From Leptolinea sp. HRD-7 (GTDB lineage: Bacteria; Chloroflexota; Anaerolineae; Anaerolineales; Anaerolineaceae): a DNA stretch of 64,000 nt. The stretch is from positions 868,001-932,000 of the forward strand of contig AP024710.1 in NCBI GenBank assembly GCA_024363285.1, read 5' to 3'. The notes below the pieces were generated by a model. That model saw only the letters and a list, made by a program, of their open reading frames with translations. It made no database searches and was not told the DNA's origin. This document shows, piece by piece, positions 25,448-34,672 of this stretch; position 1 is the first letter of the stretch, and each line of letters opens with the position of its first letter. The position numbers were made by a program, and so were the translations under genes.

Positions 25448-25679
25448 CGTAACACGACCCGCTGGTTGAGCATGCCTGCACTGAATGTCGCTTTTTGACA
25501 TGCATGTGTTGAAGCCAGATTCTTGCGCGGCGTGGGCATCTCTTCGATACTGCACAAAAACAATGCAGCCCTTACGCAGGCTCAGGGATCGGAACTCACT
25601 CAAAGCCATGGACAGAATTGTGCGGGAGTGTCCGCTGGCTGAGCTTGCCGAAGCCCCATCCATGGGGCATAATCTAACC

Positions 25680-26372
25680 ATGTTCTACCAGCTTCCTATT
25701 TTTGAAAACCTGTGCCCATCATGGGAGAAGGTGTTGCACCTCGGCACGCGCGAGATATTTGCCAAGGGCAGCCGCATCTTCTTTACACCCGATAACGTTG
25801 ACGGACTGTACTACATCATGGATGGTTCGATCGAGATCAACCTACATACCGTCCACGGCCCGGAAAAAGTGCTGTTCATTGAAGGCAAGGGGTGCATTTT
25901 CGGGGAAGTCTCATGTTTTGTGGGCGGTGATGCCGAAGAAGCCAGCGCCCGCACCCGGTCTGACACCACGTTGTATTACTTTAAGAAAGAAACCATCGAA
26001 AAAGTCATCGCGCCTCAGTATCCCGGGCAGATGATCGAACTGGTACAGATCCTGGCGTATAAATCGCGGATGTTTTCTGACCTGCTCACGGATGAGTTGA
26101 TCAGCAATGAATTCACCCGAGTATGCAAGATGCTGGTTTACCTGGTGCGGTTCAAGGAAGTCAAAATAGAAAGCGGCCAGAATCGGGTGACTTTCGTGCC
26201 GGATATGACCCAGCTGGATATCGCCCGGTTGATGGGGGTGCACCGTGTCACCGTGACCAAGGCTGTGAGTGACCTAAAACGGCGAGGGATCATCCGTCAG
26301 TTCACTCGAAAATGTCTGGACATCACCAATTTCCCTGAATTACTGAACCTGGTTGAAGCCATTGACAGGTGA
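25680..26372 (+). CDS. CRP/FNR-family transcriptional regulator
   Basis: The 230-residue protein has an N-terminal cyclic-nucleotide-type beta barrel (GTREIFAKGSRIF ... GLYYIMDGSIEINLHT ... GCIFGEVSCFVGGD) and a long dimer helix. The C-terminal winged helix carries the recognition helix in LDIARLMGVHRVTVTKAVSDLKRRGII. The Arg that contacts cAMP phosphate in CRP is not obvious, and no N-terminal Cys set for an FNR Fe-S cluster is present, so the signal is unknown. Start choice: ATG at 25680 gives normal family length; the longer frame runs through repeat sequence. A CATAAT box 6 bp before the start suggests a very short or absent leader. It lies just before the amino-acid fermentation genes and may control them. 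Confidence 0.8.
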   Translation: MFYQLPIFENLCPSWEKVLHLGTREIFAKGSRIFFTPDNVDGLYYIMDGSIEINLHTVHGPEKVLFIEGKGCIFGEVSCFVGGDAEEASARTRSDTTLYYFKKETIEKVIAPQYPGQMIELVQILAYKSRMFSDLLTDELISNEFTRVCKMLVYLVRFKEVKIESGQNRVTFVPDMTQLDIARLMGVHRVTVTKAVSDLKRRGIIRQFTRKCLDITNFPELLNLVEAIDR

Positions 26373-26509
26373 TTTTCATCCTGTTTTTCGTATTTTGTAG
26401 TTATCACTACATTATTTTTCCTTCATACCTATTAGGATTTAAAGGCCAATAACTGGCGTTTATTTCATTTCAGCCGGCCAACCTGAGTATGGCCATGAAG
26501 GATTTCATC

Positions 26510-27661
26510 ATGACAGAACATATCAAATTATTCACCCCCGGTCCCGGTGATGTTGATGACAGAGTGCTCGAGGCCCTCAGCCTGCCGGTAATGCGTCACT
26601 ACGGTCCCGACTGGCTGCCCGTGCACGAAGAGATGGACGCGCTCCTCCATAAACTCTTCCAGACAAAAAATGACATGTATGTTGTTCCCGGCCCGGCATC
26701 CGCCGTTCTCGATATGGCCATCGGTTCTGTGGTTGAACCGGGCAAGAAGATCATCATCGGTACCAACGGATACTTCGGTACCCGTCTGATCGACATGGCC
26801 AAAGCCCACAACCTTCAGATCGTTTTGATGGAAGCCGCCTGGGGTAAACCACTGGAACCCGATGCCCTGAGCGCCCTGATCAAAGAAAACCCCGATGCCG
26901 TCGCATTCGCGATGGTGCATCATGAAACATCAACCACGGTACTCAACCCGCTTAAAGAATTGATGGCTGTGGCTCATAACGCCGGCCTGGTGACCATTGT
27001 GGATACCGTCTCCTCGCTGGGCGGCGTGGATATCCCCGTGGATGACTGGCATATCGACCTGTGCATCTGCGGCGCCAACAAATGCATTGAGGCCGTTCCG
27101 GGCGTGGCTTTCATCAGCGTCAGCCCGCACGCCTGGCAGGTGATCGACAGTCACCCCGGCCCCGGAAGCTGGTACCTTGACCTGAAGCTCTGGCGGCATT
27201 ACCTGCAGGAATGGGGAAGCTGGCATCCGTCACCCGTCACCCTGCCGACGAATGTGATTCTGGCTGCCCGCGAAGGTATCCGTGTAATTCTCGACCGCGG
27301 ACTTAAAGAACACGTCGCGCGCTACACCCGCGCCAGCAAAGCCATGCGCGCCGGAATGGAAAGCCTGGGTTTTGAGATGCTCGTTCCTGAAACCTACGCG
27401 TCACCGATCGCCACAGCCGTCAAAGCCCGGCCGGAATTCACCCTCGACGAACTGGTGAAATGGCTGATGGATACCCACCGTATCGCGGTGGGCGGCGGCC
27501 TTGGCGAGCTGACTGGCAAGGTCATTCGGGTAGGTCATCTGGGTAAAGCCGCGGAACGAGAGTATATGATGGACTTTCTATTCACGCTTGAAGAATTCTT
27601 GCGATTAAAAAATATTCCTGTCCAATCCGGAAAATGGGTGGCAGGATTGTTTGTTGAATAA
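26510..27661 (+). CDS. class V aminotransferase (alanine-glyoxylate / serine-pyruvate type)
   Basis: The 383-residue PLP enzyme begins LFTPGPGDVDDRVLEALS and has VPGPASAVLDMAI (PLP phosphate cup), IVDTVSSLGGVDI (Asp stacking on the pyridine) and CGANKCIEAVPG (Schiff-base Lys). The family transfers amino groups between alanine, serine or glycine and 2-oxo acids, but members vary in substrate. Given the downstream oxo-acid oxidoreductase and acyl-CoA synthetase, it may supply a 2-oxo acid. Start choice: ATG at 26510 after GAAGGA; an upstream ATG at 26489 lacks a site. The MFS gene follows after 23 bp. Confidence 0.85.
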   Translation: MTEHIKLFTPGPGDVDDRVLEALSLPVMRHYGPDWLPVHEEMDALLHKLFQTKNDMYVVPGPASAVLDMAIGSVVEPGKKIIIGTNGYFGTRLIDMAKAHNLQIVLMEAAWGKPLEPDALSALIKENPDAVAFAMVHHETSTTVLNPLKELMAVAHNAGLVTIVDTVSSLGGVDIPVDDWHIDLCICGANKCIEAVPGVAFISVSPHAWQVIDSHPGPGSWYLDLKLWRHYLQEWGSWHPSPVTLPTNVILAAREGIRVILDRGLKEHVARYTRASKAMRAGMESLGFEMLVPETYASPIATAVKARPEFTLDELVKWLMDTHRIAVGGGLGELTGKVIRVGHLGKAAEREYMMDFLFTLEEFLRLKNIPVQSGKWVAGLFVE

Positions 27662-27684
27662 CTGAGAAAACGGGCCGTACGCGA

Positions 27685-28911
27685 ATGGAATCAAACACGA
27701 TGGATCCAGCGGTCAGCCAGGCAAAGGGAAGCATCAGCATCCCGGGATATGCCTGGGTGATTCTGGTTGTTACTTTGCTAATCGGAGTTTGCGCGCCATT
27801 CAACCAATTTAAAATACCACCGGTGATGCCTGTTTTAATGGAATATTTTTCCATTGACCTGACATCAGCCGGTCTGTTGATGTCAATTTTTGCGATCACC
27901 GGCTTGATCTTCGCGCTACCATCCGGGATTTTGCTGCAGCGGTTCGGCTTAAAAATGACCGGCCTGACCGCAGGCCTGTGCCTGCTGGCCGGATCGCTTC
28001 TCGGAGCTATTTCCAACAACTACAGCCTGTTGTTATTCAGCCGTTTTGTCGAAGGCATCGGCATGGCGCTTATCGGGCTGGTTGGTCCGGCCGCCATTGC
28101 CGCCTGGTTTCCGTCAGAAAACCGCGGTCTGCCGATGGGCATCTGGGCTACCTGGGTGTCACTGGGCAGCCTGTTGATCTACAACGCAGCACCGGTTGTC
28201 GAAACTTCTGGAGGTCTTTTCGCGGTATGGTGGATGTCTTCCCTGGTTACAGGGGCGGCGGCGTTCTTATTTGCCATTTTCTTCCGACTCCCGCCTGAAT
28301 CTGTGGATGTCAAAAAGACCCCGGGATCCTTTGATCTGGCTTTATTGAAAAAAGGATTGCAGCACAAAGATATCTGGCGGCTGGCACTGGCTTTCGGCTG
28401 TTTCAATTACGCCATTATTGGCGTGATTGCCACCTACTACCCTACATTTTTAAAAACAATCCATGGCTTTACCCTCACGGAAGCCTCACAGATGACCAGT
28501 ATCAAGATGATCGTAGTGATCATCACCGCTCCGCTTATTGGATGGATCATTGATAAAGTTGGCTCCCCCCGACGGATCATCCTCTGGTCGTTTGTGGCAC
28601 TTGCTGGCTTTATGGCTCTGCCGTTCACGGTAACCGGTTGGATGATCCCGGTCACCATGGTTCTGCAGGGTATTCTGGCCGGAGCCATCCCCACCTGCAT
28701 ATTTACAGTCATACCATCGCTGACTGGCAAATCTTTGCCCGCCGGTATTGGGCTGGCTGTTGTCTTGATCGGACAAAACCTGGGACAGTTGCTTGGCCCG
28801 GTGCTGTTTGGCGCGATGGCGCAGTCTATGGGATGGATGACGGCCGGACTTTTGACAATCCCGGTCTTAATTCTGGGCTATATCGAAATAAATAGAACTT
28901 CTATGAAGTAG
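27685..28911 (+). CDS. MFS transporter, CynX/NarK-like branch
   Basis: The 408-residue protein has 12 predicted membrane segments. The inter-segment loops include LQRFGLKMTGL and IDKVGSPRRIILW, the two MFS signature loops. The profile resembles anion or organic-acid carriers of the cyanate/nitrate branch. It lies 23 bp after the aminotransferase and 49 bp before the oxidoreductase, so it likely moves a substrate or product of that pathway (an amino acid or aryl/acyl acid). This is inference from context. Confidence 0.8.
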   Translation: MESNTMDPAVSQAKGSISIPGYAWVILVVTLLIGVCAPFNQFKIPPVMPVLMEYFSIDLTSAGLLMSIFAITGLIFALPSGILLQRFGLKMTGLTAGLCLLAGSLLGAISNNYSLLLFSRFVEGIGMALIGLVGPAAIAAWFPSENRGLPMGIWATWVSLGSLLIYNAAPVVETSGGLFAVWWMSSLVTGAAAFLFAIFFRLPPESVDVKKTPGSFDLALLKKGLQHKDIWRLALAFGCFNYAIIGVIATYYPTFLKTIHGFTLTEASQMTSIKMIVVIITAPLIGWIIDKVGSPRRIILWSFVALAGFMALPFTVTGWMIPVTMVLQGILAGAIPTCIFTVIPSLTGKSLPAGIGLAVVLIGQNLGQLLGPVLFGAMAQSMGWMTAGLLTIPVLILGYIEINRTSMK

Positions 28912-28960
28912 CTTTGAGTTGAGTTATTTAATAATTTGATTTTTTTACAGGAGATAATGA

Positions 28961-31477
28961 ATGGGCGAATCGATACGTGCTTTATGTGAAGCTCCGGCAG
29001 GGCAAAAAGAAGTGCTGCAGGGGAACATCGCATTTGCCGTAGGCTGTGTCCGCGGCGGTATTCATGCCGCGGATGGTTACCCCGGAACACCGAGCAGTGA
29101 AGTGATTGACCGCGGCCTTTCGGAAGTTCAAGACCTGATCCATGTGGACTGGTCGGTGAATGAAGCCGTGGCATCCGCCGTGGGTGTGGGTCACACACTG
29201 GCCGGCCGCGATTGTGTGGTCACCATGAAGATCCCGGGCCTGTTCCAGGCAGGTGACATTTTTACCAGCGGCGCGTCTTTCACGCAAAAACGCGGAGGGC
29301 TGGTGTATTACATCGCCAGTGATTTCACTCCCAGTTCAACCCAGCACGTGGTCGACCCGCGTTACCTGTTCAAATCCTGCTTTATCCCCGTTTTTGAACC
29401 ACGCAGCCACCAGGAATTGCATGAATCCGCCGCGATTGCCGTGGAGATCGCCCGGCAGTACAACACGCAGGTGGTCATTTTGCCGAACGGCAACCTGTGC
29501 CACAGCGAAGGGCTGATCAATCTGATGGAGCCGTTGCACCGCGACCCGGTGGAGATGCCCGATTCGTTGAAAGACTTCAACGTGTTCCCGGCTTTCGCCC
29601 GCAAACACTATGACACCACCATGAGCGAGCGCGTTCCCGCGCTGCAGGAAATGGTTGAATCCAGCCCATTAAATATCTGGGAAAAAGGTTCCGGCAAGAT
29701 GGGCGTGGTCACCGCCGGGATGAGCGACCTGTACGTGCGCGAAGTGCGTGAAGCTCTGGGGCTCGATTTTGACATCCTTTCGCTCGCCTGGACCAATCCC
29801 CTCCCGATGGACCTGATCACTGAATTCTACCATTCCATCGACGGTGACGTGTATGTGATCGAAGATGGCTACCGTTTCATCCAGGAAGCCATGATGCAGG
29901 CCGGCCTGCACCCCATCGGCAAAGATGCTTTCAGCAACCTGACCGAATGGACACCGGCACTGGTGGCGGAAAAACTGGGCAAGCCTGTCACCCATAACAA
30001 AGTTGACGTGCAACCCATACCACGGCCGCCATCTTTCTGCGCCGGCTGCCCGTACCGCCTGTTCGCCCAGGAAGTGGCACTTCTGCGCAAGAAGAAACAG
30101 GTTGGAACGGTATTCGGTGATATTGGCTGTAATGGCCTGCTGTATTTTTTGAACGCGCTGGATACCGGGCTGGCCATGGGCGCCAGCGAAGGTCAGCGTA
30201 TTGGTTATGTGATGGACAAACCGGAAGAAGCGGCCCGCTGTCTGACTGTGGTGGGTGATAGCACCGAATGCCACACCGGTATGGATGCCACCCGCAACGC
30301 GGTGTACCGCAATGTGCCGGGTGTTAAAGTGATCCTTGATAATTCCTGGACAGGTATGACCGGCGCGCAACCCACTCCCACGTCGCCGGTCAACCTGTCC
30401 GGCCAGCCAATGAAGTTCAACCTCCCGGCCAGCCTGCGCGCGCATGGCGCGAACGTGATCGAAGTTGGCGCGTATGACCGAAAAGGTCTGCGTGCCGCGC
30501 TGAAGAGCGCGCTGGAAGAAGCCGCCAAAGGCGCCTACACCACCATCGTGGTGCAGGAAGGCGTTTGCATCCAGAAAGCACAGAAGAGCACCCAGCGGGT
30601 GTATGTTGACCCCGAAGTCTGCAAAAAATGCGGCGCTTGCCTTGTCTGCCCGGGTATCGAAGCTGATGAAAACGGTGTGCCGCATGTCACCAATATGTGT
30701 ACTGGCTGCGGTGGAAGCAGCCCGGCCTGTGTTCAGATGTGCCCCACCGGCGTACTGCACGCCGTTGACCTGAAAGACCTGAAACGCCAGTCTATGCCGG
30801 AATACCCCGTGCCAACCGCGCGCTTCGCGGAAAAAGATATGGCCGTGAAAGATATGCCGGAACGCATTTCGGTAGCCATCCGCGGCGTGGGCGGTCAGGG
30901 CAACCTGTTCTTTGGCGCGGTGCTTTCTAAACTGGCCTTCCTGGCCGGATATGATAAAAAGAATATTATTAAAGGTGAGACCCACGGTATGGCGCAAATG
31001 GGCGGGCCGGTGATCAGCACTTTCGCCTGCGGAAAAACATTCAGCCCGGTCTTCCTACCCGGAACCACCGACTGCCTGATCGTGATGGAAAAAAGCGAAG
31101 TATTACGTCCCGATTTCCTTGCTCAGCTCAAACCGGGCGGAATTGTTCTGATGGCCGACACCGCCATTGTTCCGATCGGGTTCCCGAAAGAGCAATATCC
31201 CGCGGATGAACAGATCTTCGCGAACCTCAAAGGGTATAAGACCATACTGGTGGATGTACTCGGGAAGGCGTTGGAACTCGGTGATTCGAGCGGACGCGTG
31301 GCCAACGTGGTGATGATGGGCGTGCTCAGCACCGTCAATCCGTTTGACCGCATCCCCGAAGCCGCCTGGATCGAAGCATTAAGGCAGGTCAACGCGAAAC
31401 CGTCTATCTGGGCGGCCAACGCCGCCGCGTTCCAGGCCGGGCGCGAAGTGGTAAAAAATGCCAGAGTAATTGCCTGA
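28961..31477 (+). CDS. indolepyruvate:ferredoxin oxidoreductase, alpha and beta subunits fused
   Basis: The 838-residue fusion contains the whole IorA/IorB unit. Residues 20-200 form the PP-type domain (DGYPGTPSSEVID), followed by a transketolase C-like region, and 370-540 the TPP-binding domain (FCAGCPYRLF, DIGCNGL, VVGDSTECHTGMDA). About 585-640 is a two-cluster ferredoxin segment (CKKCGACLVCPGI ... CTGCGGSSPACVQMCPTG). From about 660 to the end is the IorB gamma domain (IRGVGGQGNLFFGAVLSK). It decarboxylates aryl pyruvates or other 2-oxo acids to acyl-CoA, reducing ferredoxin. Usually IorA and IorB are separate genes. The next gene can make ATP from the acyl-CoA product. RBS ACAGGAG lies upstream of ATG 28961. 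Confidence 0.9.
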   Translation: MGESIRALCEAPAGQKEVLQGNIAFAVGCVRGGIHAADGYPGTPSSEVIDRGLSEVQDLIHVDWSVNEAVASAVGVGHTLAGRDCVVTMKIPGLFQAGDIFTSGASFTQKRGGLVYYIASDFTPSSTQHVVDPRYLFKSCFIPVFEPRSHQELHESAAIAVEIARQYNTQVVILPNGNLCHSEGLINLMEPLHRDPVEMPDSLKDFNVFPAFARKHYDTTMSERVPALQEMVESSPLNIWEKGSGKMGVVTAGMSDLYVREVREALGLDFDILSLAWTNPLPMDLITEFYHSIDGDVYVIEDGYRFIQEAMMQAGLHPIGKDAFSNLTEWTPALVAEKLGKPVTHNKVDVQPIPRPPSFCAGCPYRLFAQEVALLRKKKQVGTVFGDIGCNGLLYFLNALDTGLAMGASEGQRIGYVMDKPEEAARCLTVVGDSTECHTGMDATRNAVYRNVPGVKVILDNSWTGMTGAQPTPTSPVNLSGQPMKFNLPASLRAHGANVIEVGAYDRKGLRAALKSALEEAAKGAYTTIVVQEGVCIQKAQKSTQRVYVDPEVCKKCGACLVCPGIEADENGVPHVTNMCTGCGGSSPACVQMCPTGVLHAVDLKDLKRQSMPEYPVPTARFAEKDMAVKDMPERISVAIRGVGGQGNLFFGAVLSKLAFLAGYDKKNIIKGETHGMAQMGGPVISTFACGKTFSPVFLPGTTDCLIVMEKSEVLRPDFLAQLKPGGIVLMADTAIVPIGFPKEQYPADEQIFANLKGYKTILVDVLGKALELGDSSGRVANVVMMGVLSTVNPFDRIPEAAWIEALRQVNAKPSIWAANAAAFQAGREVVKNARVIA

Positions 31478-31496
31478 TCTTTCCGGGAGGGACCGC

Positions 31497-33545
31497 ATGC
31501 TCCAAAAGTTACTCGAACCGAAAAGTATCGCCGTCATCGGCGCCAGCGAAGACGTCACCAAACCTGGCGGGCGGCTGACCCTGAACATCCTGACCAAAGG
31601 ATTTGCCGGAAACCTGTACCTGGTCAACCCCAAAGGCGGGGTGATCCAGGGGGTGAAAGCCTACACCTCCATTGCCGAACTTCCCGAAGCGCCCGAACTG
31701 GCGTTGATCGGTGTGCCGGCCAAATTTGTGCGTGACTCCCTGCAACAACTGGCTGATAAAGGCGCGAAGATCGTGGTGGTCTTGAGCGCCGGGTTCGGCG
31801 AGCAGGGTGCCGAAGGCAAAGCGGAAGAAAAAGCGCTGGCGGAAATCGCCACCAAACACAATATGCTGCTGCTTGGCCCCAACTGCTCCGGCGTGATGAC
31901 CTACGCTCACGCCAGCAAGTTCACCGGCGTGGCCCTCGAACTGGTCAAGGGCGGTATTGATTTCATCAGCGGCTCCGGCGCCACGGTTGACTTTCTGGCC
32001 GAACACGCCATCCGCCGCGGACTCAAATTTAATTCTTTCCTCACTGTAGGTAACTCCGCGCAGAGCGGCGTACCCGATCTGATGGATATCTACGACGCGG
32101 GTCACGGGCCGGACAGCCCGAAGGTGATGATCACCTATCAGGAGAGCATTGTCAACCCGCAGAAATTCCTTAAAGCCTCACGCAGCCTGAACAAAAAGGG
32201 TGTACTGATCGCCGGGATCAAAGCCGGCACAACCCAGGCCGGCAGCCGCGCGGCCGCCAGCCACACCGGCGCCATGGCCACCAATGACACCGCCGTACAG
32301 GCACTGTTTGACAAATCCGGCGTGATCCGGGTGAATTCCCGGCAGGATATGATCGATGTGGCAGCCATCCTAACGCTGGTAAAAGGCAAAGCCGACGGCA
32401 AGCGCGTGGCGATCGTCACCGACGCGGGCGGCCCGGGTGTGATGTTATGCGACGAGCTCAGTCAGCTCGGGTTTGAGGTGCCGCATTTCAAAGAGAGCAC
32501 CCGCCAGAAACTGGCAGAAGTACTGCCGGCTGGCGCGGGAACGGGCAATCCTGTGGATACGCTGCCCACCAGTGGCGCGGAGAACCTGGATAAGGTGCTA
32601 AACATCCTTATCGAAGAAGAGAAAGATCAGATCGATTACATCGTGGTTATGAACGGCGATGCCGGCATGATGGATAACCGAGCTCTGTACCGGGTAGCCA
32701 AGAAATATATGGACAGCAGCCCCATCCCGGTGATCCCCTCGTATGTTTCGGTGCTGTCATCCGAAGAACCACTGAAGATGTTCCGAGAAATGGGCGGCTG
32801 CTACTTTGAAGATGAAGTCGAACTGGCGCGCGCGCTGGGACGGGTGGTCAACCGGCCGCGCATTTACGAACCGGAAACCTCCGCAGCCGGGTACGACAAG
32901 AAGAAGATCGCTGCGCTGCTCGAAGGCTGTCACGGCGCGCTGACCCCGCAGGTCACCCGCGAGGTGCTGCAGGCAGCGGGCATCCGCTTCCCCGGGCAGA
33001 TCGAGCTGACGGATAAATCCGGATTGAAAAGCGTGCCGTTCGCCTTCCCCTGGGTGCTCAAGGTGATGGGTCCGCTGCACAAGAGTGACGTGGGCGGCGT
33101 GCGCGTGGGCATCAAGGACCTGGCGGAAGCCGAAAAGGTATGGGACGACCTGTTGAAGATCAAGGATGCCACCGGCGTGCTGGTGCAGCAGATGGTCAAA
33201 GGCACCGAGGTGATCATCGGCGCGAACCGCGAGCCGGGGTACGGTCACCTGGTGGCGTTCGGCCTGGGCGGTATTTACACCGAGGCGCTGAAAGACGTCA
33301 AATTCGCGCTGGCACCGCTGGCCAACGAAGAGGCCAGCCGGCTGATCCAGTCCATCCGTTCGCTGGCGCTGCTCAAGGGTGTGCGCGGCGAGCCAGGCAT
33401 GGATATGGACACACTGCGCGACATCCTTATCCGCATCAGCCTGCTGGTGACGGACTTCCCGTCAATCCAGGAACTGGACCTCAACCCGGTGAAGGGTTAC
33501 GGCAAGGATATCTTCACGGTGGATGCGCGCGTGCTGGTGAATTGA
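31497..33545 (+). CDS. ADP-forming acyl-CoA synthetase, alpha-beta fusion
   Basis: The 682-residue protein has a CoA-binding domain (KSIAVIGASEDVTKPGG), two succinyl-CoA-ligase-like domains with the phospho-His in AASHTGAMATND, and a C-terminal ATP-grasp domain (about 460-682; PWVLKVMGPLHKSDVGGVRVGI, EVIIGANREPGYGHLVAFGLGGIYTE). It converts acyl-CoA, ADP and phosphate to free acid, CoA and ATP. Start choice: ATG at 31497 after GGGAGGG; a start at 31470 would overlap the IOR gene. Right after IOR it completes an energy-yielding route for amino-acid derived 2-oxo acids. Substrate could be phenylacetyl-, indoleacetyl- or branched acyl-CoA. Confidence 0.9.
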   Translation: MLQKLLEPKSIAVIGASEDVTKPGGRLTLNILTKGFAGNLYLVNPKGGVIQGVKAYTSIAELPEAPELALIGVPAKFVRDSLQQLADKGAKIVVVLSAGFGEQGAEGKAEEKALAEIATKHNMLLLGPNCSGVMTYAHASKFTGVALELVKGGIDFISGSGATVDFLAEHAIRRGLKFNSFLTVGNSAQSGVPDLMDIYDAGHGPDSPKVMITYQESIVNPQKFLKASRSLNKKGVLIAGIKAGTTQAGSRAAASHTGAMATNDTAVQALFDKSGVIRVNSRQDMIDVAAILTLVKGKADGKRVAIVTDAGGPGVMLCDELSQLGFEVPHFKESTRQKLAEVLPAGAGTGNPVDTLPTSGAENLDKVLNILIEEEKDQIDYIVVMNGDAGMMDNRALYRVAKKYMDSSPIPVIPSYVSVLSSEEPLKMFREMGGCYFEDEVELARALGRVVNRPRIYEPETSAAGYDKKKIAALLEGCHGALTPQVTREVLQAAGIRFPGQIELTDKSGLKSVPFAFPWVLKVMGPLHKSDVGGVRVGIKDLAEAEKVWDDLLKIKDATGVLVQQMVKGTEVIIGANREPGYGHLVAFGLGGIYTEALKDVKFALAPLANEEASRLIQSIRSLALLKGVRGEPGMDMDTLRDILIRISLLVTDFPSIQELDLNPVKGYGKDIFTVDARVLVN

Positions 33546-33560
33546 ATCCCCTCTTTGATT

Positions 33561-33835
33561 CCCCCCTTCGTGAAGGGGGGCGTTTTATATTTCCATTCAG
33601 GAGAATTCTTGATATTTTTGGCTTCATTTTATGCTTCAAATTGCGAAACCGAAATTAAGTCCAATATCTATCCATAAATCGGTTTCCACCCCTTCGTGAA
33701 GGAGGGCTTTGTATATGTCCATTCAGGATAATTCTCTAAATTTTTGGCTCCAATTTATGTTTAAAATTGCGAAACTGAAATCAAGTCCAATATCTAACCC
33801 TAAATCGATTTTTGCCCCCCTTCGTGAAGGGGGGG
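33561..33835 (+). repeat. 126-128-bp direct repeats, each with a terminator-like hairpin
   Basis: Two near-full copies and the start of a third are visible. Each unit opens with a CCCCTTCGTGAAGGGG hairpin (cores at 33565, 33691 and 33819), followed by a CATTCAGGA/TAATTCT stretch, TTTGGCT and AATTGCGAAAC. The first hairpin (CCCCCCTTC GT GAAGGGGGG) with CGTTTTAT after it is a plausible terminator for the IOR-synthetase operon. No coding frame is credible between 33546 and 33930. Confidence 0.8.
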
Positions 33836-33930
33836 TGGGGGGATTCGCGTCGGGAAATTCACCCGTCCAATCCCACAGAACCGAATTCATGCAGTACCAT
33901 TAACCGCAACCCAACCCATGAGGCACCTCC

Positions 33931-34641
33931 ATGACCAAACACTATTCCATATCCAAAGACGTCTTTGAGAAATTCCCCGAGTTCCGCCGCGGCGTGGTCG
34001 TGGCCACCGGCCTCAGCAATCCCCCCGCGTGTGACGAACTGACCGCGGCTATTCGCGAAGCTGAAGCAGTTCTGCCGTCTATACTGAATATAGACACCAT
34101 CCTCGAAAATCCAAAGATCGCGAGCTGGCGCGAAGCGTACCGCTCCATCGGCATCAAACCGACCGAATTCCGCCCGTCCGTGGAAGCGCTGGCGCGGCGC
34201 GTGCTGCGCGGCGAACCGCTGGCTCCCATCAGCACACTGGTGGATATCGGCACACTGGTGACCATCCGCCACCTTTTACCCACCGGCGCGCACGCCATTG
34301 ACCACCTGATGGGTGACATCGAACTGCGCTTCGCCACCGGGACGGAAGACTTCATCCCCTTTGGCACCGATACCCTGGAACACCCCGCCCCCGGCGAGAT
34401 CATCTTTGCCGACGGTCAGACCGTGATGACCCGCCGCTGGACGTGGCGGCAGTCAAACCACAGCCTGGTGGTGGCGGATACCACGGCGGTCGAGGTCAAC
34501 ATTGACGCGCTGCCGCCCTTCACCCTGAGCGAAGTGGAAGCCATCTGCGTGGAGGTGGGCGATCTGCTGGTGAAATACGCCGGCGGTTCGTACCGCTATG
34601 AGGTGCTTACTAAAGAGCACCCGATGATGGATCTGATATAA
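33931..34641 (+). CDS. B3/4 (tRNA-binding) domain protein
   Basis: The 236-residue protein consists of the B3/4 domain otherwise found in the beta subunit of phenylalanyl-tRNA synthetase: SWREAYRSIGIKPTEFRPSVEALARRVLRGE, then LVDIGTLVTIRHLLPTGAHAID and MTRRWTWRQSNHSLV. Stand-alone copies are common in bacteria. They have been suggested to edit or sense aminoacyl-tRNA, but this is not proven. It is separated from the fermentation genes by 385 bp of repeats. The stop lies about 30 bp before the left end of the IS1182 element. Confidence 0.85.
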   Translation: MTKHYSISKDVFEKFPEFRRGVVVATGLSNPPACDELTAAIREAEAVLPSILNIDTILENPKIASWREAYRSIGIKPTEFRPSVEALARRVLRGEPLAPISTLVDIGTLVTIRHLLPTGAHAIDHLMGDIELRFATGTEDFIPFGTDTLEHPAPGEIIFADGQTVMTRRWTWRQSNHSLVVADTTAVEVNIDALPPFTLSEVEAICVEVGDLLVKYAGGSYRYEVLTKEHPMMDLI

Positions 34642-34672
34642 AAAATTGGGATTTGTGTATGTTTTTGTAGTA

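Noticed and set aside
29669..30997. 442-residue minus-strand frame
   Set aside because: It lies entirely antisense to the IOR fusion, whose domains and catalytic motifs are clear. Long antisense frames are expected in GC-biased codons.
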